DNA of 51,380 bases, taken from Gnetum montanum. Its lineage: Eukaryota > Streptophyta > Gnetopsida > Gnetales > Gnetaceae. A program made the translations under genes and the position numbers. The notes under the pieces are model-generated. The model was not told where the DNA came from, did not search any database, and saw only the letters and a list, made by a program, of their open reading frames with translations. This document shows, in pieces, positions 30,720 to 40,838 of this stretch. The first letter of the stretch is position 1; each line of letters begins with the position of its first letter. The DNA is taken from positions 1,042,639-1,094,018 of the forward strand of contig MNCI01023302.1 of the NCBI GenBank assembly GCA_015680685.1, in the 5' to 3' direction.

Positions 30720-33250
30720 ATGTCTCCTTCTCACAAGGATGATTCTTTGTTGAGGTTCAAGCATACATCCAATCAACAAAGAAATGAATAATCAAATCCA
30801 CTAATTCCCCAACAATGCAAAGTGGCATATACACATCTTAATGAGTATGTGTCAAACTTCACCTTCATCCTACATTAGGATGAACAATTGTAGTGAAGGG
30901 GCATGGAGAGCAACATTATGTTGTTGCCCAATCGATCAATTCCTACGATGCTATACCAAACTCTTATGAGGTTGGCCATCCAAGGGCTCAATGCTGAATA
31001 CATTTTACGAGACCATAACTATCAAGATTACCATCTGACTGAGGCATAACACAAAAGAGATCAACAATAAGAGAGACATTATGAAGCTTTGAAGAGGAAA
31101 TAGTTCAATAACCCTTTATTCCTACTAGGCCAAAAAGACATTTCTCTAGGGGTTCTCAATTCACTAACTCTCCTTTCCTTGGTTTCAATGAAATGGGCTT
31201 GAACTAAAATTTATAATCCATTGTAAACAATCCTAGTTCAAGTAAGAAAGGATCCCATGATCATGGGGGATCCAAAGGTGGGAGTCATGGTAGGGGCGAG
31301 GATAAGCATCACAATGATGATCATGGTTATGATCACAGGAGAGGGGATGACAAGCATCATGGTGGTGCTAGTCCTCCTTCCTCCTCACCTTCATCATCCT
31401 CTTCTTCCTCCTCTAGCTTGGATTGAAGTTGTAAAGGACGTGATTGACAAGATAGAGATGATCATAGAGCCAACTAGACTAATTGAGACCAGGGGCTTGG
31501 GTAATCAAGGAAGGCCTACTAATATGAAAGAAGGGATAGTAAAGGACATCATGGGCATCATGGTCATCATAGAGGCTATGACCATAATGAGCCTTTGCTT
31601 GCAACTTGAAACATGTTGAACATTGCAAAGGCAATGAGAATTCAAACAAGGCATGTGAAAGATAGCAGAATCAAGTAATTGGATATGAACAATATCCCCA
31701 AGTTCAAAGGGGATACAACTCAGATCCACATAACCATCTTCAAGCTTTTCATGATGCTTGTGCCTTAAAGAACATGGATAACGAATGACAAAAATTAAAG
31801 TTTCTCCCAAGGATGCTCATCAAAGAAGCTAAAAATTGGTGCCAGTCCTTAGAGCCATTATTAATCGGCAAATGGAGTATGATGCTTGAGCTCTTTAATG
31901 ACAATTATCAAACATACTCCTGAGTGTCCAACTTAAGAAAGCAAATCCAAGGTTAGAAATAGGGAACACATGAACCCTTGGATGCAGCCATGGGTTGGTA
32001 CTATTCCCTTTTGCATCGATGTCCTAGACATGGTTATTCTCAAACAGTCTAGCTCCACTATATCATAGATGGGCTTCGCATAGAAACATAGAGAACTCTT
32101 GGGGTATATGCCTAGGGGAGACTTTCAAAATTAAAGGTTCATCATATTCAAAGGTTGATTGAGTAGGTTACCAAAGAAGAAGGAGAGTTGAGAAAAAGGA
32201 AAATTTCAAAGTAGTATAACTAGGACCCTTCCATCCACAAAAGGGAGTTTTAGTTATATGACAATGAGGAGGAGGCATCACTTGATGAGGTGGTGCAGCA
32301 AAATACCTTGTGGATTCAAAAGTTTGTTTCTAAAATTTTTTCCAAGATAGATAGTATGTGGGACTCTTTAGATGAAAAGTTCCAAACTCCTCTCAAAATA
32401 GTAGAGGAATCTAAAGAGCAAAGTAGTGATCATGATCGTAGTAGAAGGAAGAAGCTAAACATGCCTATGAAAGGGGTAAGGGCAAGGCTGCTACAGTAGA
32501 GAAGGTTGTGGACTCTAAATTAGATGATGATGGTGGATGTGACATTTTCCACTATGAACATCATAAGGAATGTTACCCCATCATGTCACACTTGCAAAAG
32601 TCTAGGGTTTATGCTCTTAATCCTAGATGTGCTAAAAGAAAAGCACCTAGAAGGTTGCCTTATCCTCAAGGAAACCCTAGCCAGTTCCACCAACAACAAG
32701 CCTACTATTCGAGTGGAGCTCCACCACAACCTTATAAGTAGTACTAGGAATGGTAGCACCCAAAGTTGTGGGGGATGCCACCACCAAGGAAGCAGTACCC
32801 TTATCAATAACCTGATCCATATGGATACTATGTTCAACAACTCATTTCTCCATGTGACTCTTCCAGTCATGCTCCACTCTAGCATCACTACTACCCTCTT
32901 GAATATTATAGAGCTCAATCTACAAGAGGGAAATCCCCATTTTCTCATTATCCTCCTCATTCTTCTACCCATGTTCCTCTATTCTCAACTCAATTACCAC
33001 CTACTTCATCAATGCAAGGTAAAATTCCAGTCCAATCATGGCAACGTAATGCCATTAGGGCTATTAACTTGCAATTGGCTCCTCAGTTGAGTGGATCAAA
33101 AAACAAATCCTACAAAGGCCATTCTTCTAAACCAATAGTTCTACAAAACCATCATAGACATATGCGGTTAATAGCACTGCTTCTCCATCATCATTTGCAT
33201 CTACGTCCTTCGAGTCCCCTTCAAACAAAACACCTTTCAAAGTGCATACC
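30720..33250 (+). pseudogene. gag: gag of element C
   Basis: The start is MSPSHKDDSLLRF at 30720, 136 bases after the PBS. It continues AYTHLNEYVSNFTFILH and SIPTMLYQTLMRLAIQGLNA with stops. The capsid core is at about 31680-32200 in broken frames (DMNNIPKFKG, EPLDAAMGWYYSLLHRCP). An open piece at 32290-32496 has KIFSKIDSMWDSLDEKFQ. The zinc knuckle at 32538-32573 is CDIFHYEHHKEC: the second Cys is Phe. A long His/Pro/Ser/Tyr-rich linker follows, where frames 32524-33090 and 33012-33260 are open by chance or frameshift. Confidence 0.82.
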
Positions 33251-33289
33251 ATCATGTTGACACATGCGATATCTAATTAGATTAAGGTT

Positions 33290-34280
33290 GGCCACCTACC
33301 TAGGAAAAGATTTGATCCTAGAAGTCCCCTTATTTACCTACAGATCACTAGGAGTGAGCCTTATAAGAATCTTCTAAACTTAGGTTCTAGTATAAATCTA
33401 ATTTCTTTGTTATGTACAAAGACTGGAACATTCCTTCACTCAAGAAGAGCAACATTCATCTTGAGTTGGTAGATTAATCCATCACTATCCCCTTGGGATT
33501 GGTGGAGGACATTATAACCACTATATTTGGGTGGTCCTATCCTGCTAACTTCCTAGTGATCTATGTTGATAATTGCAAGGAGACTTCCCCATCATCATGG
33601 GAATGGCTTGGTTGAGCATCATTGATGCACGATTGGAAATTGGAGACCTCTCCTTAGAGATTTCCAAGGAAAACGCATTTGGAAAGATAAAGAAGAAGAG
33701 AGTTTCATGCATCATGTACAATGATATAGGGTGCAACCATGTGTAGAAACTATGGTCCCTAAAAAGTACATCTATCATAGCATGTAAACAGTATGCAGAT
33801 GTGTTTGAAGTTCAAAGGTGCTTGTATGTAGTAGCCACAAAAAAAGAAAGGCACCCAGTGGCTAACAATTGATCCTTATAGCAACTCAACAATTTGCATA
33901 GAACCAACTGAGAGCCTAATGAGTGCCTCTGTTGAAGACATGGATGAATTGGAGTGAGTTCATTACTAACTCTTCAATGATGAACCTGATGACACCAACT
34001 AGGAAGAGTTGAAAATCCCTGAAAGTTTCAAACAAGAGCTCCTAAAGTTGAAAACTCTACTTGCCAACATGGAATATGCTTTTCTAAATAACGGGAAGTC
34101 AGTTATAATTAATGCCAACCTTGCTATTAAACAAAAAGAGAAACTTTTGAAGGTGGTCAATAGGTGGCCAACAGCCTTTGCTTGATCATATTCTAAACTC
34201 ACTAGGATTGATCCTAGGATATGCTAGCACTGCATCTATACAAATCCTTCCATGAATCCAAAGAGGCACCCGCATTGATG
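33290..34280 (+). pseudogene. protease and PR-RT linker of element C
   Basis: The plus strand reads SPLIYLQITRSEPYKNLLNL near the active site. The catalytic Asp-Ser/Thr-Gly is lost: Asn stands where Asp is expected and a frame slip follows. The downstream part reads SNIHLELVD, IPLGLVEDIITTIFGWSYPA and EISKENAFGKIKKKRVSC. The linker has FKQELLKLKTLLANMEYAFL, as in the other copies. It is inactive. Confidence 0.78.
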
Positions 34281-35085
34281 GTTGAACCCCAAACTCAAGT
34301 CGATTATCAAGAAGAGACTAAACAACTCCTTAAGATGGGGTTCATCTATCCCATTGTGGATAGTGAGTGGGTTAGCCCATTGGTGATAGTGTGAAAGAAA
34401 GGAAGTAAGTGGAAGGTTTGTATTAACTTCAAGCTATTGAACATGGCAACTTACAAAGATCATTTCCAGTTGCCATTTGTGGACCAGGTATTGGACACCA
34501 TTTCTGAGCATTGCTTTTACAACTTTCTAGATGGTTATATTGGTTATAGCCAAATTTAGATTGCACCTGAAGATCAAGCTAAAACCACTTTCACAAGTCC
34601 CTGGGGAACTTTTGCATATAGAAAGATGTTATTTAGTTTATGCAATGCTCCCACAACATTCCAATGCCTTATCCTAATCATCTTTCAATAGCACATTGGT
34701 AGTAGAGTGAAAGTCTTCATGGATGACTTCTCCACTTATGGGGCTACATTTGAGCAAGCCTTAAATCATCTTAAGTGCTGAAAATGTGTGTGGAGATGAA
34801 CCTTCGATTTAACTTTCAAAAAAGCCACCTGATGATTTAGGAAGGGATTGTTTTGGGGCACAGAATATCTGAAAAAGGGATTAAGGTGAACCTTGAGAAA
34901 ATAAGGGTCATCCAAGGAATTACCTGTCAACTAGAAACTGTTAAAGATGTCTAGTCATTTCTTGGTCACACTGGCTACTACAAGCACTTCATCGAGAATT
35001 TCTCTAGGATTGCCAAACCATTGGTGAAACTTACAAAGAAGGATGCTTCATTAATTTGGACTAAGAAATGTGAGAATGCATTCTA
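34280..35085 (+). pseudogene. reverse transcriptase of element C
   Basis: Readable motifs in order are MGFIYPIVDSEWVSPLVIV, KWKVCINFKLLNMATYKDHF, LPFVDQVLDTISEHCFYNFL, DGYIGYSQI, KTTFTSPWGTFAYRKM, the catalytic VKVFMDDFSTYGATFEQAL near 34710, GIVLGHRISEKGI and [20 protein letters not shown]. The conserved Asp of C-I-D-F is Asn. Stops and a frameshift after HLK near 34770 break it. Confidence 0.88.
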
Positions 35086-35530
35086 GCAAATTAAGTAGAA
35101 CCTTGTAGAAACTCCAATTCTACAAGCACTTGATTGGTCTAGACCATTGTTCCACATCATGACAGATGCATCAAATTATGCTTTGGAATCTATGCTCATG
35201 TAGTTGGACAATCAAAACATCCTTATTACATCCACTATGCAAGTTGAAGCATTGTGGATGCATAGTTGAATTACACCACAATAGAGAAAGAATTGATGGC
35301 AGTGGTGTATACCTTGGAGAAATTTAGGCACTACATGATTAGGTACAAGGTGTTCATGCACATAGACCATAGTGTAATCTAGTTCTTGATGAACAAACCA
35401 ATGATGAGCCCTTGTATCATATGGGGGTTTGTGATTTTTTAGGAATTCGATCTTACAATGGTAGATCAAAAAGAAATCAAGAATGTGGTTGTTGACCACT
35501 TATCTCAGTTTTGATGGAATAACAAAGAGG
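35085..35530 (+). pseudogene. RNase H of element C
   Basis: The start SRPLFHIMTDASNYALESML is well kept. A frame slip follows, then EKELMAVVYTLEKFRHYMI, YKVFMHIDHSVI, FLMNKPMM and VVVDHLSQF can be read across frames. The middle, lost in A, is present here. Stops break it. Confidence 0.82.
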
Positions 35531-35639
35531 AGGAGAGCTTGCTTTCTGATCAATTTCATGATGAACTCCTCTTTGCTATAACTATAAATGAATGAGTGTC
35601 CAATGAACCTAACTAGTACGATGGCATCCTCACCTACCT

Positions 35640-36890
35640 TCTCACTCAAGAGATGCCACAAGAGCTAGACAACAGGAAGAAACAATAGTTTCTTTATCAG
35701 GAAAAATGCTTTATGAATATCAATGGATACCTTTCCAAGGTGTGTGCTAATGGCTTGGTTTGTTGGTGTGTTCTTGATGCTGATCAACTATGTGTTCTCT
35801 AAGATGCTCATGAAGGTTCTTGTGGGAGCCACTATGTTGGGAGATGCACAACCATTAATATCTTGATGACAATGTATTACTAGCCAATACTTCTCATGGA
35901 TACTCATTAATTCATATGCTCTTGTGAATGTTGCCAACGTGATGATGGGATGACCGCTCATATTGAGAAACCTCAATAGTGGATCCAACCTTTAGAACCC
36001 TTCAACATTTGGGGCATTGAATTCATGGGTTCCATCACACCCATGTTGAATGGAAAGCCATACATCATATTTGGTATTGACTATTGTACAAAACGGGTAG
36101 AAGCAGTAGTTGTCACTAACTATACATCTTCTATAGCTACTCAGTTTATACAACAAAATGTTGTCAATAGGTTTGGAGTGCCAAGTGCACTTAATTTTGA
36201 TAATGGTACTCAATTTACAAGCACTACATTTTAGAAGCTCATGTAATGCTTAGCGGTAAAACATAAATTAACAACACTTTACCACCCCTAAGCCAATGGT
36301 CAAGCAAAGGTAACAAATAGGGAACTCGCTAAGATCTTAACAAGAACAGTTAGCAAATATAGGAGAGACTAGAGCATGAAACTCAATTATGCTCTTTGGA
36401 CCTATTACTCCACCTGGAAGCTCCCTATAGGCTATTCTCCCTATGAGTTGGTGTATGGAAAATTGCCAACTCTTCCTATTCAATTCAAGCTTCATACACT
36501 TTTAATAGCTTATGATCTTGACCTTGACCTAAGTCTAGTAGAAAAAGAAAGACTAATGAACCTCAACCCTCTAGACGAGAACTGATTGGTAGTCCTGTCA
36601 TCTAATGAGTTGTACAAGGCATTCAACAAGCAATGCCATGACCTTAAAATAAGGAATGTAAAATTTCAGCCAAGAGACAAGGTCCTTTATTGGAACCTTA
36701 CAGATATGCCACAAAGAACTAAGTTCCAAACATTTTGGAAAGGGCCTTACATCATCTATGAAACCTTTCCTTGTGGGGCCATGTTGATACACAAACCTGA
36801 AAGCTCAAATAAGAAAATGCTAGTCAACATACAATAAATCAAACCTTTCCATAAGCCTAAGAGAGCCAATGACCACAACACCTCCTTGGA
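35640..36890 (+). pseudogene. integrase of element C
   Basis: The zinc domain is at about 35800-35960 (DAHEGSCGSHYVGRCT and CECCQRDDGMTAH). The core has IWGIEFMGSITP, where the first catalytic Asp is Glu, then NFDNGTQF with the second Asp, and YHP-stop-ANGQAKVTNRE, where the third residue is Lys (codon 36307-36309). Open pieces at 36025-36231, 36376-36582 and 36586-36834 cover TWKLPIGYSPYELVYGKLP and the GPY/F-like tail FWKGPYIIYETFPCGAMLIH. The tail keeps the K-G-P-Y that A has lost. Confidence 0.9.
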
Positions 36891-36933
36891 TGAATAGGCA
36901 TGCTCAGTATTTCGAATCTCCTCCTTTCAACTT

Positions 36934-36947
36934 AGTCATGGGGGAGA
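36934..36947 (+). other. purine-tract motif 1 of element C
   Basis: The sequence agtcatgggggaga lies directly after the integrase C-terminus. It is the same motif at the same place as in A, D and F. Confidence 0.5.
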
Positions 36948-39172
36948 TGGTCATCCATTCTAATCATATAAAGTGGCTCCTTAGTTGTTACACTTTTTGT
37001 TTTACACCATTTTTCGTTTTACAAAATCATTAGTACGTGTTTCTCTTTCTTACATATTTTACAATTTCTTCTATATTTTACTTTGTTTGGTTTGAATTTC
37101 TTTTATGCTTTTATTGTGTTTATTTCATCTTATTGTTCTCTTCTTGCCAACATGACACAATACAACTATGGTTGCTATTGATGATGGCTTGTACTATAAT
37201 GTTATTTGATTACTAATGTCTAGATTCTATCTTTAAATTTTGGTATTGATAACTAAAATATGGTTTCTTTTTAATGAAATAGGAAGTGAGTTCACATCAT
37301 CCACCCATCCATAAACTCTATGGTGTTCCTTGTTTTAGAAATATGAGGTCCCTTTCTTAATAAAACGTTTAACAAACTTGTGACCTTGGTAGTTTCCAGA
37401 CTTGGGAAGGATTAAATGGATTGACAAGGATGTGACTTCAAAGAAATTTGATGCTCTCTGTATGTGCCTATGCTCTTAAATGCATGAGTGTTTTCATGGA
37501 TTTCTCACCATTCTGTTGTTGACCAATAATAGGAAGCTAAAAGTCTTTGCATGGTGTGGTTCTCGTCCAAAAATCATAAAAACATAAAACTAAAAAAAAT
37601 AATGGGAATTCAAAGCACACCCCTTAGACTCAATAACAGGCTACAAGCATTGGTTATGGGACTAGAAAGACATGTTACCTATGCTTGAAGGTCCCCTCTA
37701 ACTAAGGCCCTTTCTCAGTTTTTGCTTCTCTTTTCTTCTCTCTAAGGAATGGTGATTAATCTGTGAGAGCATTCTTGCATCTCGAGGGAGTGGATTGGTC
37801 TAAGAGTATTGATGCAAAGTCATTGGAAGTGGTTGGTTTTGATCTGGACTAAGGATGAACTTTATCAGGTCATCTTAATTGTAGGATCCACAAGGAACTT
37901 CATGTGACCATGATTTGGGACTCCATTCCATATTCTCTTTCATCTGCTACTACTTCCCATAACTTACCTCACTACTAGGTTTCTAGGTTTTGTTTAATGT
38001 CTTAGTTTGATGTGTCAAACTTCTTAGGTAGGTTCTTATGGGATTTAGTCATTAACTTTCCACAACTATTAATCAACCATGGGGCCCATGGACTCCTTGG
38101 TTTAAAGGCATGCAAGGGCATTAAGGGCATGAGCCTACTTTGGGGAGGACCCACTTGCATACCTCTTGGTTGGGTTGGTTAAGTTCTTTATCCTTAGGCA
38201 TTTTTGTGATCAAATCCTTTGTACGTCCCATTGATGACATCAATTATGCACTTCTTCACAATGTTCTCCAATGAAAAATTCTTTTTGTTGTGAATTATCT
38301 AATCCTCTTCAAGCATTTCATTGTGTTCATGGCTTTTCTGGTTCTCCAAGAACTTCACGTTGTGTTAAAACTCTTTATTCTTTTCTTATCTTTAATTTTG
38401 AAAATTTTCAAGAGCCCAAAACCTTCCAAAGCCATAAATTTCCACCCTCTTGTCCGATTTCCCTTGTTTTTCAATCCTACTATTACCAAAGATCAGTTCT
38501 ATGTCATGGGCGGCCACACAAATTTGAGCAGAAAATTTTTTGAAATTTTTTCCAACTCCCACAAAGATTTAACTAATGAAATAACATTACAAATCATCAA
38601 TTTATGAGGTTAAACCCTTCCAACAAACTCTGGTAGCCATAGAAATCAAATAATATTAAACTAATCAATCTACCATAATCACAACTTAGCTAAATGTAAT
38701 TCCCAAGAGAGACAAGGTACCTATATATTATAAGTTATACATCATACACTAATCATTGGTTCTATTATGATCACATATGACACCAAAAGGAAAGCATGGA
38801 CCAGAAGTGGAATTATCCCAACTAACGAATAAGTGACCCAGAGGGGAAAGGAGTTAATAGCCTAAAAAACCCTAGGAGTAGGCAATAGAAGCCCATGCAA
38901 TAGGACCTTTTCATGATCATTGAATCTTCTCCCTTATTTTTAAGCTACCAAAGGGGTTTGGATGTCAATTGTTGCTAGGGTGTTCAATTTTGTTGTTATG
39001 AACACCAAATTTTGTAAAAGATTGTAAATCTGTATACTTGGACACTTAGCTTCTATTTGTTTGGTTTAAGTGAATTGGTATCTCAATTAGTTAGTTAATA
39101 ATCCCATACCTTTGCAATATTTTGTAAAGAACTTGTTCCTACTTTTGTTCACTCTATGATGAGTTTTCATTT
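36948..39172 (+). other. 3' non-coding region of element C
   Basis: It holds TTTTTGTTTTACA-like T-rich repeats (36985-37025), then the conserved block with anchors gcatggtgtggttctcg (37549), aattcaaagcacacccctt (37607) and ggggaggaccca (38141), then about 1 kb without conserved coding content. Two overlapping ORFs at 38271-38607 show no known domain. A candidate for motif 2 is gtcatgggcgg at 38501, which is decayed and uncertain. The terminal block gggtgttcaattttgttg is at 38970. Confidence 0.6.
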
Positions 39173-39185
39173 AGTCATTGGGGTA
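39173..39185 (+). other. polypurine tract of element C
   Basis: The sequence agtcattggggta lies directly before the 3' LTR start TGGTGAATC. Confidence 0.8.
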
Positions 39186-39732
39186 TGGTGAATCATTTTT
39201 TGTTATGCCCCAATATCAGAGCCTCAATATCAAAGCCTTGATATCGGATCGCATGATGCTTTATTGGATATTCAATATTGCAAGATGTGTGTTGGCCTAT
39301 AAATATAACACTTGGATGCACAATTCATCCATTCCATTTCCTAGTTGTAGTGAAGCTCTTGTAGTTTTTCCTTTTGAGAGTTAGAATATTTTTTGAGTGT
39401 CTACAGTAGGAGTCAAAGAAGTGTACAAATCTTTATTCGAGCATTGATGTACCTAAGCATGACAATGTGAATGGCAATAAAGATGAGCTTTTCTATTAAA
39501 TCCTTGTAGCACTTGGAATAGATTAATGCTTTCTTTATGCATTTAATATTCATGTAATCTACTTTAATGAATTTTAACTAAGCAATTAATATAAGCTAAA
39601 TAGCGAATATAAGCATGAACACTTCAAGCATACGTTTAACACTTGGTAACCCTAGTAGTGCTTAATGCTTGGTAACCCAGTGGTGCTCTAACGTATTTAG
39701 GATGTGTACAAAAAGTGGGAATGGATGCCTAT
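39186..39732 (+). repeat. 3' LTR of element C, left part
   Basis: It matches 29723-30250 of the 5' LTR and ends exactly at the target duplication cctat (39728-39732) where D begins. Confidence 0.9.
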
Positions 39733-40704
39733 TGATGAGACGCGACTTGCATGAGCCGTGATATCATGTACGCGATATCGTGGCCGCCATGATATCGCAT
39801 CATCCCCTGCGATGTCGCGTACGCAATATCACGATCCATCGCCAAATTTATAAATAAGAGGCGGCACTCCCCTTATTTCCCATCTAGGCTAGAAGTAGGG
39901 AAACTCTAGCAGATTGATCACTCCAGGGACAGAATATTTTCCATGTGCCTACAGTAGGAGTCCCTGAGTGAATGGATCTTTATTCAAGCAACATTGTACC
40001 TGAACACAAGTTGTGTAAGGAAATAAAGAAAAGCATTGTGGATAAACCTTGCAGTGCATGAAATAGAATTTTATTACTTGTTATTTCCTACCTGTTATTT
40101 ATTACCTGTAGTGGTGCAGCATGAGTACAACTTGATTACAAGCATTTACGGATGTGTACAGTTAGTCAACTGCTCATCGTGATTAGTCTCTATCACCCTT
40201 ATCTCCTAGAACGCAGGATAAGTACGACTTGATTACGAGCATTCAAGGATGTGTACAAATCACCAAGGAACAGATGCTTATCATGTTTAGGCTAGTTAAG
40301 TGCCTCAGTATGACCACTTCAAGCACGTGCGTTACGCGTGGTGATCCCAGTAACGATTAGCGTTTGGTAGCCGCGGTTGCATAGTTCAAGGTGTGTACGG
40401 TAAGTGGGAACGGATGCTGACTCTAGGTAATTTAGACTTAGTTCTTCAGTTAGAGTTAGTTAGGTTCTCAACCCTTCACCTCAATAGCATAGGAGAAAAA
40501 CACATAAAAGCTATAAAAATCATATACCTCGGACTTACTTAACCATACACCATGACAACTACAAGTAAGTTTGGGAAGACAATGAATGATTAGCCCCAAG
40601 TATTCCATGGGGCATGTAGGCATTTAGTCTACGTAGTTCGACCGGATCACGCGTGCTATGCTCGTTTCGTATGGTTGAGTGTAGGGGTACCTCGCCACTC
40701 ATCA
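39733..40704 (+). repeat. 5' LTR of element D
   Basis: It runs from TGATGAGACG to CTCATCA. U3 holds six GATATC- or CGATGTCG-type palindromic words between 39757 and 39835. The TATA box tataaata is at 39849-39856 and aataaa at about 40021. R/U5 holds three diverged units of 85-130 bases (from about 40118, 40218 and 40308), each starting gtac/tgac with a cttg..gagca or cttcaagca word and containing ggtgtgtac or ggatgtgtac. Confidence 0.92.
39849..39856 (+). promoter_or_regulatory. TATA box of the element D 5' LTR
   Basis: The sequence tataaata within tttataaataagagg is the family's U3 core promoter and lies just after the GATATC cluster. Confidence 0.75.
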
Positions 40705-40705
40705 T

Positions 40706-40723
40706 TGGCACCGTTGCTGGGGA
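40706..40723 (+). promoter_or_regulatory. primer binding site of element D
   Basis: The sequence tggcaccgttgctgggga is one base after the LTR and complementary to the tRNA-Asp 3' end with two mismatches. Confidence 0.85.
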
Positions 40724-40838
40724 CTAAGTGTTTGTGTGCCATATAGAACATAAGAATATTATTCACATCATTGTGAGCCTTAATAAACCTTCGGGTTAAT
40801 CAAAAGAGAAAATTTATATAATGGTGACACCGATAAAA

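Noticed and set aside
31257-31619. 120-residue Met/Ile-rich ORF
   Set aside because: It is an alternate frame of the His/Asp/Arg-rich gag segment of C; the same shadow occurs in D (41479) and F (26500).
38271-38607. Two overlapping ORFs in the 3' region of C as an extra gene
   Set aside because: They have no counterpart in A, D or F and no known domain. Two frames open together in AT-rich DNA are likely chance.
39757-39835. CRISPR-like or integron-like array from the repeated GATATC words
   Set aside because: The words are short palindromes without regular spacers and sit in an LTR promoter of a plant element.
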